Shown here one piece after another: positions 37,929 to 45,140 of a stretch of DNA of 64,000 bases (the stretch's first letter is position 1; each line of letters starts with the position of its first letter). This DNA is from an uncultured Nitrosomonas sp. GTDB taxonomy: Bacteria > Pseudomonadota > Gammaproteobacteria > Burkholderiales > Nitrosomonadaceae. The stretch lies in assembly GCA_949281375.1 (NCBI GenBank), contig CASDLT010000024.1:1-64000 (forward strand), given 5' to 3'. The translations under genes were made by a program, and so were the position numbers. Under the pieces are notes generated by a model, which had not been told where the DNA came from, did not search any database, and was given only the letters and a program-made list of their open reading frames with translations.

Positions 37929-40331
37929 ATGCAGTCTACGATACGCATCCTCAGCCGCACGCTATTAACAGCCATGGTTATCACCTGCTTATTGTTCCTG
38001 ATCGCGGGATTGCTCCTGCGTGGCAGCCTGCCGCGCTATGAGGGTGATCTGACTATCGCTGGATTGTCTCATTCGGTATCGGTTGAAAGGGATTCACTCG
38101 GAAGCGCCACCCTCACGGGGCAGAATCGGCTGGATCTGGCAACGTCGATGGGCTTCATTCATGCCCAGGAGCGTTTTTTTGAAATGGATCTGATGCGCCG
38201 CCAATCCGCGGGTGAATTGGCCGAGCTGTTCGGTGAAGGCGCCATCCAGCATGACCGGAAGACCCGCAAATTCCGCATGCGCGCACGGGCAGCCACGGTG
38301 CTGCAACAGCTCACGGATGACGAAAGACAATTACTGGATGCCTACCGGCTAGGCGTCAACCAAGGGCTGCAGGCCCTGGCTGTGCGTCCGTTCCCATATT
38401 TACTCACTCAGACCCAACCTGCGGAGTGGCGCAATGAAGATAGCATTCTGGTCATTTACGCGATGTTCTTTACGCTGAATGAAGAAAACTTCACGCGCGA
38501 ATTGCAATTGTCGAGCATGCATGCAGCACTGCATGAGTCGGTGTTCAAATTTCTCACTACTCCCGCAGGGGACTGGGATGCGCCGCTCATTGATGAGCCG
38601 CTGGCGTTGCCTCATCTGCCGCCGGAAATTGCCATCAATCTGCAGAACCTGGACAAGCAGGTGAAGCTGGACGATCCGCTGGCTAGCGAGCAAATGCCCG
38701 GCAGCAACAGTTTTGCAGTTTCCGGTGCGCTCACCGGCGGTTCTGCGCTCATCGCCAATGATATGCATCTGACGCTGCGAGTGCCCAATCTGTGGTTCCG
38801 GACACGCCTCATCTATCCTGACCCAACATCGACGGATCAGCGGCATGATATTACTGGCCTCAGCCTGCCGGGGGTTCCTTCCATCGTCATCGGCTCGAAC
38901 CGTATTATCACCTGGAGCTTCACCAACAGTCATGGCGATTTTGCAGATTGGGTGCGGATCACGATCGATCCGCAGGATCCCAATCGCTATCAAGGCCTCA
39001 AGGAATGGCAGTCAGTTAATTTTCATGAAGAAATCATCCGTATCCGCAATGCTGCGGATGAGACGCTGATCGTTTCCGATACCGAATGGGGGCCGATCCT
39101 ACATCAGGATCATGATGGTACGCCGCTGGCATTGTCGTGGACAGCCCTGCTTCCCGAAGCGGTCAATCTGAAATTGATTGAACTCGAGCACACGCGAACA
39201 GTTCATGATGCCGTGCGTATTGCACAGCAAACAGGCATTCCGGTACAAAATTTCATCGTGGGCGACCGTTCCGGCAATATCGGCTGGACCCTGGCGGGCA
39301 GGATACCAGCGCGTTCCAGCGGGTACAATCCTCAAATTCCCGCCGATTGGACAGTTCCCAATACCGGCTGGGAGGGTTGGTTGCCATCCGAACGTTATCC
39401 GCTCATCTTGAATCCCGAAACACAGCGGTTGTGGTCAGCGAATTCGCGTACGGTATCGGGCACAGCACTCACCGTTCTCGGCAATGGCGGCTACGATCTC
39501 GGCGCGCGCGCCACCCAAATCCGCGACCAGCTCTTCGCACGCGAGCGCTTCGAGGCGACCGACATGCGCGCCATCCAACTGGATGACCGCGCACTATTAG
39601 CCGAGCGCTGGCAACAACGCTTGGCAACCACGCTGACGTCAGTCCGCAATGATGCCCCCTGGGTCAGCGCGCTGGAAAACGCATTGCAAGATTGGAATCG
39701 ACATGCCGCCGCCGATTCGGTGGCATACCGGGTCGTTCACACTTTCCGGCGCAACGTGATGAAAATCGTACTGAACGGATTTGCGGCTCAGATCCGGCAG
39801 CACGACGCCAGTTTTGAGATGCCCAGGCTCAGTCAGGCGGAATGGATCGTTTGGCAGTTGATCGAACACCAGCCTCAGCACCTATTGCCGTCAACATTCA
39901 CTACTTGGGAAGAATTGCTGCGCCAGTGCGCTAAGAGCACAGCCGAACAACTGGCGCAGCATGGCGGCATCACGCAGCAAACATGGGGAGAGGCGAATGC
40001 CGCCCAGATCCGCCATCCGCTCAGCCCCAAGCTGCCCAGTTGGATGGCTCGCTGGCTCGATATGCCGAAAGATCCGCTGCCGGGCGATCATAATATGCCG
40101 CGGGTGCAATCGCCCAGTTTCGGCGCATCGCAGCGCTCGGCGGTCATTCCCGGCCAGGAGGAACGGAGTTATATGGATATGCCCGGAGGACAGAGTGGGC
40201 ATCCGCTGTCACGATATTACGGCAGCGGCCACGCCAGTTGGGTCAACGGCAAACCCACGCCATTTCTGCCCGGTGCGACTGAACGACGTTTGACGCTATC
40301 GCCCGGCGAATATCAGCGTCGCAGCGATTGA
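37929..40331 (+). CDS. Penicillin-acylase-family hydrolase (peptidase S45)
   Basis: An 800-residue protein with a signal anchor (VITCLLFLIAGLLLRG). As in other Ntn-hydrolases it should self-cleave into alpha and beta chains before the nucleophilic serine in GSNSFAV (Ser259). Supporting signatures are GFIHAQERFFEMDLMRR in the alpha chain, and TGLSLPGVPSIVIGSNRIIT and FIVGDRSGNIGWTLAGRIP in the beta chain. Family members cleave beta-lactam side chains or acyl-homoserine lactones; the substrate here is unknown. Its 3' end overlaps the convergent kinase gene by 19 bases. Confidence 0.9.
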   Translation: MQSTIRILSRTLLTAMVITCLLFLIAGLLLRGSLPRYEGDLTIAGLSHSVSVERDSLGSATLTGQNRLDLATSMGFIHAQERFFEMDLMRRQSAGELAELFGEGAIQHDRKTRKFRMRARAATVLQQLTDDERQLLDAYRLGVNQGLQALAVRPFPYLLTQTQPAEWRNEDSILVIYAMFFTLNEENFTRELQLSSMHAALHESVFKFLTTPAGDWDAPLIDEPLALPHLPPEIAINLQNLDKQVKLDDPLASEQMPGSNSFAVSGALTGGSALIANDMHLTLRVPNLWFRTRLIYPDPTSTDQRHDITGLSLPGVPSIVIGSNRIITWSFTNSHGDFADWVRITIDPQDPNRYQGLKEWQSVNFHEEIIRIRNAADETLIVSDTEWGPILHQDHDGTPLALSWTALLPEAVNLKLIELEHTRTVHDAVRIAQQTGIPVQNFIVGDRSGNIGWTLAGRIPARSSGYNPQIPADWTVPNTGWEGWLPSERYPLILNPETQRLWSANSRTVSGTALTVLGNGGYDLGARATQIRDQLFARERFEATDMRAIQLDDRALLAERWQQRLATTLTSVRNDAPWVSALENALQDWNRHAAADSVAYRVVHTFRRNVMKIVLNGFAAQIRQHDASFEMPRLSQAEWIVWQLIEHQPQHLLPSTFTTWEELLRQCAKSTAEQLAQHGGITQQTWGEANAAQIRHPLSPKLPSWMARWLDMPKDPLPGDHNMPRVQSPSFGASQRSAVIPGQEERSYMDMPGGQSGHPLSRYYGSGHASWVNGKPTPFLPGATERRLTLSPGEYQRRSD

Positions 40332-41617
40332 TTGACGTCGGTCGTATGAGGCCCGAATCTTACCGTAAACTGGCTCCCGCGACCTTTTGCGCTCTCAAAT
40401 GAAATCGTCCAACCGTAACGCTCGCAGATGCGCTGAACGATCGACAGTCCCAGCCTGACCCGATCGGAATGGTTGGAGAAGCTGGCCGAAGATCCTTTGA
40501 ATAGCTGTGCCTTTATTTCAGGGTCGATGCCCACTCCGGTATCTGTCACTGCTAATTGACCCGATGACAAGGTCACCAGGACGGTTCCTCGTTCGGTATA
40601 GCGGAAGGCGTTGCGCACTAAATTGGCCACTAAGACGTTCAATATGCCCGAAGGAGCAGAAACCAATAACGGTTCCTGTTCGTCGACAATGACATCGACT
40701 GGCTTATCGCCCAACCACACCCGCTGCTGGTCGATCACTTTGCGGACGAGCGGCGCCATTTCGTAGCGGGTGACCTCCAGAGAATCGTTATTGATCTGTG
40801 CCAATATCAGGAAGGTCTCGATCAGTTCGGACATCTCACCGGCCGCCCGTTGGATTCGCTGAAGCCGCTCCTGTTCCACTGTGGACAAATCCTTCTTTGT
40901 CGCCAGCACCTCCGCCGCCATGCTGATGCTGGTCACCGGTGTCCGTAGCTCGTGACTGACGTTGCTGGCGAACTCTTTCTCGCGGATCAGCAATTGCTGG
41001 AGTTGGTGGTGATAGTGCTGCAACTTGCGCGCCAGCACACCAATCTCATCATTGCCAAATTCCGATAAATCAAGATATTCCCCCGGTTGATTCTTGAATG
41101 CCATGACCTGATAGGCCAGCCGCCGGATCGGGCTGATCACATAATGAGCCATTCGCCATCCGAAAATCAGCGCGATGAGCAAGGTGATGAACGCGCACAA
41201 GGCAACTAGCCGGATAAATTCGCGTTCCCGAGTATGAACGCTGGTGTCGTCAAATTTGACGGTATAACGGATGCCGCCGACATCCTCGACCAGCACGCGA
41301 TAATCCCGGCCATGGTTCGTAACATCGTGGATACCGCCCGGCAAGTCGCGCAAATACTCCGGCAGATCGCTGGTCTCGCTCGACAAAGCCGAGTATATGA
41401 CGATGGTTGAACGCGACTGCGAGGAACCGAATTTCTGCCCATCGCTGGTTTGTTGCTGGAACTGCTTAAGCTCGGCGTGCAATATTTCATCCAGGATATT
41501 GGTCTCGATGGTTTTTAACGCTAATATCAGACTCAAGCAAAGCAATAATGTGATCAGGGCACCGAGCATCAAAAACGACAGGATGATGCTGCGGCTTAGC
41601 CGCTTAGTCTTCTGCAT
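40313..41617 (-). CDS. Sensor histidine kinase
   Basis: A 434-residue inner-membrane kinase with two membrane helices (about residues 11-33 and 135-155) enclosing a roughly 100-residue periplasmic sensor. A HAMP segment follows. The HisKA motif is FASNVSHELRTPVTSISMA. The HATPase region has LVANLVRNAFRYTERG, VTDTGVGIDPEI and RGSQFTVRFG. It overlaps the response-regulator stop by 14 bases, so the pair is translationally coupled. The signal is unknown. Confidence 0.94.
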   Translation of the reverse strand: MQKTKRLSRSIILSFLMLGALITLLLCLSLILALKTIETNILDEILHAELKQFQQQTSDGQKFGSSQSRSTIVIYSALSSETSDLPEYLRDLPGGIHDVTNHGRDYRVLVEDVGGIRYTVKFDDTSVHTREREFIRLVALCAFITLLIALIFGWRMAHYVISPIRRLAYQVMAFKNQPGEYLDLSEFGNDEIGVLARKLQHYHHQLQQLLIREKEFASNVSHELRTPVTSISMAAEVLATKKDLSTVEQERLQRIQRAAGEMSELIETFLILAQINNDSLEVTRYEMAPLVRKVIDQQRVWLGDKPVDVIVDEQEPLLVSAPSGILNVLVANLVRNAFRYTERGTVLVTLSSGQLAVTDTGVGIDPEIKAQLFKGSSASFSNHSDRVRLGLSIVQRICERYGWTISFESAKGRGSQFTVRFGPHTTDVNQSLRR

Positions 41618-42287
41618 TCCGATCCGAAATCATGACGCCAAAACCACGGACAGTATGCAAAAGCGGCTGATCAAACGGCCGGTCGACGAGTTGGCGGAGA
41701 TTGAACAGATGGGTCCTCAACGCATCGCTGCCGGGCGGATGGTTTTGCCAAACGGCATGTTCGAGTTCCTCCTTGGCAATAACGCGATGAGGGTTGCGCA
41801 TCAAGTACATGAGTATACGGAACAAGGAGGGACTGAGATCCATGCGCTTGCCGGCACGGCAAACCTCGTGGGTAGTCACGTCCAGCGTCAGGTCGGCGAT
41901 TTGCAGACGCGGCTCTGGCCTGCGCCCGATCCGTTCCGACAATACTTTAATGCGCGCTGCCAGTTCTTTCAATGAAAAAGGCTTGACCAGATAGTCATCT
42001 GCACCTGATTCAAAACCTTCCAGTTTACTTTCAAGCGAATCTCTGGCGGTCAACATTAGAACAGGCACTGGCTGATGTGCGTCATGGCGAAGCCGATGGC
42101 ATATGTCGATCCCATCAATGTCCGGCAATCCGAGGTCGAGGATAATGACCGAATACGCATAGGAAATGGCCAGATTCAGCCCCGTCATGCCATCTCTGGC
42201 GACATCGACGGCGTAATGTAACGTTTCCAGATAATCGCGAATGCTGGCTGCAATATCTTGATTATCCTCTATGACCAGCACTTTCAT
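41604..42287 (-). CDS. OmpR/PhoB-family response regulator
   Basis: A 227-residue regulator. The receiver domain starts MKVLVIEDNQDIAASIRDYL, with phospho-acceptor Asp in VIILDLGLPDIDGID and a lysine in ADDYLVKPFSLKELAAR. The C-terminal winged-helix domain includes LSPSLFRILMYLMRNPHRVI and LLHTVRGFGVMIS. The frame runs 21 codons upstream, but the conserved receiver start at 42287 is preferred. It is the partner of the downstream kinase. Confidence 0.94.
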   Translation of the reverse strand: MKVLVIEDNQDIAASIRDYLETLHYAVDVARDGMTGLNLAISYAYSVIILDLGLPDIDGIDICHRLRHDAHQPVPVLMLTARDSLESKLEGFESGADDYLVKPFSLKELAARIKVLSERIGRRPEPRLQIADLTLDVTTHEVCRAGKRMDLSPSLFRILMYLMRNPHRVIAKEELEHAVWQNHPPGSDALRTHLFNLRQLVDRPFDQPLLHTVRGFGVMISDRNAED

Positions 42288-42356
42288 GACATCGATCCAA
42301 GGTAAATTGACACAACAAAAAAATAATGATACGCCCCACGGGAATTTCAAGTCAGC

Positions 42357-42405
42357 CTTCAGCAGATGAAGCGATACTGCTTATTCATCGATTTATCCGC
42401 TGAAG
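42357..42405 (-). terminator. Nested inverted repeat downstream of the SulP gene
   Basis: CTTCAGC at 42357 pairs with GCTGAAG ending 42405, and an inner GATGAA/TTCATC pair nests inside. It lies just past the SulP stop on the minus strand and ahead of the response regulator. No T-run follows, so termination is uncertain. Confidence 0.35.
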
Positions 42406-42417
42406 ACCAGCGCAATA

Positions 42418-43755
42418 TTACTGCAAATGGCTACTGCTATCTTTTTTCAGATGATCGAAGTAGCGTTTAACGACCGTTTGACGGGACAGCTTCTCACGCT
42501 GGGTATATACCATGAAATGAATGATGCCGTGCAATGCCATCGCGATCAGCAACCCTTCGAAAATACCGACTTTATAAACCAATCCCGCCGTCAACAAAGC
42601 CAACGTCAACGCATAAGAACCGTGATGGGTGACATGCACCAAGCCAGCGATCATTTTATAACCGGTAAACATCATGATTACTGCCAGCGAAAACTTGGGC
42701 AAATAGTTCAGATAATGCGTATTGAAAGTGAAAAAGCACACCACCGATCCGATGACCAGCACCGAAAATTTGGTCATGGCACCAGCGAGTTTATTTGTCG
42801 TGCTCTTAGCGAGGCCATCCAGATTGGTCATGCCATGAAAGAAGCTGGATCCCAGATTGGCGATCCAGATGGCAAGCAGGCTATTGTTGCTATTGGTCTT
42901 GCGCTGCAAGGGATCGATCTTCTCAATCGCTGCGTTGCTCATGACTTGCTCGATGACATCGACGATCGCCAGCATCGCGCAAAACAGCACCATGAAAGCG
43001 AGCATGAGCAGCGACACATCCGCCTGCGGCAACGGTAATTTCAAGTGGAGCGCAACGTCCTCCACGGCAATCATCGGCACCTCGACAAACTGAGCGAAAA
43101 CGACGCCGCCGATAATGAGCATTAAATAGGGAATGGCGGGCTGAGTATTTTTGAATTTCGAGAATAACATCAAGAATAACGCCAGACCGGCGGCGGAGAT
43201 TGCGATCATCTGAAGACGCGCCGTGTTCCAGAATTCCTCGGTCATTGCGGTATCGGATATTTCATAGGTGAATTCCGAGAACTTCAGCAATATTTTCAAC
43301 CCCACGCCAGCCAGCAAACCTTCAACCAGATACGCCGGCACCGCAACCAGTAAATATCGCTGCCAGTTGAATTTCCAGATGATGGCCTGCATGATGGCCG
43401 TCAAAAAGATACAAAACGCCATATTTTCCCAGCCAAAGGTCGCGCTACCCATCGCGAGCACTGGCGCCAAGCCGGCGGCTATACCCGGCGAACCGATAAA
43501 ATTGCCCGGTCTGAACCAAGCGTTTATCCAGCCGATGAAAGAAGCAAACGCGACGGTTGCCAATCCCACTTTGATCGGATAATCGGACATGATCGCGATA
43601 CCGATCGTCAGCGGAATGGCCATCGCACCGGTAATCAACCCCGCCGCGGTGTCACGCATGAAGTATTGCGATTGGAAAGCAGCAGAACCTGTCATCGCCA
43701 CCGTCGAACCCGGTTGCTCCGCTGATAGCCATTTTTCTCCAGTTTGCGATTTCAT
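42418..43755 (-). CDS. SulP-family inorganic anion permease without STAS domain
   Basis: A 445-residue membrane protein with about 11-12 hydrophobic segments. The SulP start region is recognisable: AGLITGAMAIPLTIGIAI and FIGSPGIAAGLAPVLAMG. Later landmarks are FFHGMTNLDGLAKSTTNKLA and IVDVIEQVMSNAAIEKIDPL. AAGGAC lies 8 bases before ATG 43755, so the upstream 25 codons are left out. The usual C-terminal STAS domain is absent; the protein ends in a short charged tail. SulP proteins move sulfate, bicarbonate or other anions. Bicarbonate uptake would suit an autotroph but is inference. Confidence 0.85.
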   Translation of the reverse strand: MKSQTGEKWLSAEQPGSTVAMTGSAAFQSQYFMRDTAAGLITGAMAIPLTIGIAIMSDYPIKVGLATVAFASFIGWINAWFRPGNFIGSPGIAAGLAPVLAMGSATFGWENMAFCIFLTAIMQAIIWKFNWQRYLLVAVPAYLVEGLLAGVGLKILLKFSEFTYEISDTAMTEEFWNTARLQMIAISAAGLALFLMLFSKFKNTQPAIPYLMLIIGGVVFAQFVEVPMIAVEDVALHLKLPLPQADVSLLMLAFMVLFCAMLAIVDVIEQVMSNAAIEKIDPLQRKTNSNNSLLAIWIANLGSSFFHGMTNLDGLAKSTTNKLAGAMTKFSVLVIGSVVCFFTFNTHYLNYLPKFSLAVIMMFTGYKMIAGLVHVTHHGSYALTLALLTAGLVYKVGIFEGLLIAMALHGIIHFMVYTQREKLSRQTVVKRYFDHLKKDSSSHLQ

Positions 43756-44992
43756 AAAAGATGTCCTTAAAATAAAATGAATGCGTAAATAACGTAAAGT
43801 CGAATCATCAAGGCATCTTGGACTTAACATCGCGTCACTGAATAATCAGTGCCGCCTTGACAGTTTATTTATAACTTAATTGTTGTAAAGTTTTCATCAT
43901 CACTACGTTAAGGTTTTGTTAACGTCCTTTGCTTTGTCATTATTTTGGCGGGTATATGCAATCGATCATTCTGTGGTTTTCCTTGCAAGTCTTGTCAGCA
44001 ATTACTACTAATCGCACTTGTATCTTTATTTTCTGCACAACGGATCAGCACGGATTTGGTAGCACGAATATAAAGGCGATGAGTCGCGTCGCATACTTGC
44101 CTTAACGTTTCACGACAGTGAATCCTCGATCTTGCAGCTCGGAAACGCACAGCGGCCGCGACAATATGCCACATTGATAGACTTTCTTTCCACATATAAT
44201 ATTTCGTCTGCTTTTGACCCGATGTCCATCGAGTGCAGAAGTTGCGAGGATAGGCGCACAATGCTGAATTCCTCGTTTCACGTTCTTCGTTCCTCAACTA
44301 ATCTTTATGCTTGAGTAGACAGAATAAATAATGTCCTCGGAAATCACAGCCCATGGCTGCATTTCGGCTTGTTGGCGAGCTATGCAGAATTGATCCGTTC
44401 CGCGTTTCAGCCGGGATGGCGGTAGTCTTCACGGCTGATTTGCGCGCTGAAGAATGGTGATACTCAGGTGATCATAAATCTCGTCAACTTCGTCAAGCTG
44501 ACATTGAATTCAGCAAGGCGGAATACAATTTTTCACTGTTTTTCGGACTAGCCACATAGTTGTATAAGATGATCCTGGTTTCTGATGACACGCCGAATGA
44601 CCGTTCAATGGATGGCGACAGCGCTGCCATTCGCAGCGTCAATCTGTTCCACAGTCAGTCACGAAGGCGCTATTATCAATTGCCATGAGGACGCGGAATT
44701 GACCCACGCACCATCAACCTTCAGGCGACTTTCGACCATCCGCAGATTTTCCTGCGAGACGGCCATCCCGGCGATGAAACTCATGTAAAAACAGGATCAG
44801 CAGGCAACGCAGCCGACCGGATCATCGACCTTCCAGCCGTTGGTCGCGACGGCGGCAATCCACTGAAGCGTTTTTTAGAGGAATGAACCTTATCAACAGC
44901 GCTTCACCCATCGATAACCGACAAAGGTCATCATTGATTACCTTTGCCGGTTTTATTCAATGGCATTGCAGAATGCGATATCAATCAAATCA
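43756..44992. other. 1.2-kb non-coding stretch with a possible gene relic
   Basis: No convincing intact gene is visible. From about 44590 to 44886 one plus-strand frame reads MDGDSAAIRSVNLFHSQS, hits one TGA, then continues IDPRTINLQATFDHPQIFLR and DLPAVGRDGGNPLKRFLEE to a stop at 44884-44886. The codon pattern resembles that of real genes. I read it as a decayed gene of unrecognised family. The stretch from 43800 to 44400 is AT-rich and featureless apart from short chance ORFs. Confidence 0.4.
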
Positions 44993-45140
44993 TAGGAAAT
45001 GCTGATCAATTCGGTTAACGAGATGAAGCATAGGCACACGGAACACGGCAACCAAGTCCTATCGACATGATAAGCAAGGGAGCGATTACCGCTCAACGAA
45101 ACGGTTCACTTGTGCAGCGAATCAATCAACTTTTCCTTAA
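44993..45140 (+). repeat. MITE-like dispersed repeat, copy C
   Basis: A 148-bp element with left end TAGGAAATGCTGATCAATTC and right end GAATCAATCAACTTTTCCTT. The interior has AACGAGATGAAGCATAGGC, CACGGAACACGGCAACC and GGGAGCGATTACCGCTCAAC, shared with copies A, B and D. Its right terminal repeat supplies the TAA stop (complement of TTA at 45137-45139) of the RTX/FG-GAP gene. Confidence 0.78.

Noticed and set aside
43995..44314. Overlapping short frames in the 44-kb gap
   Set aside because: The compositions are random-looking (for example RNEERETRN) and there are no ribosome sites.
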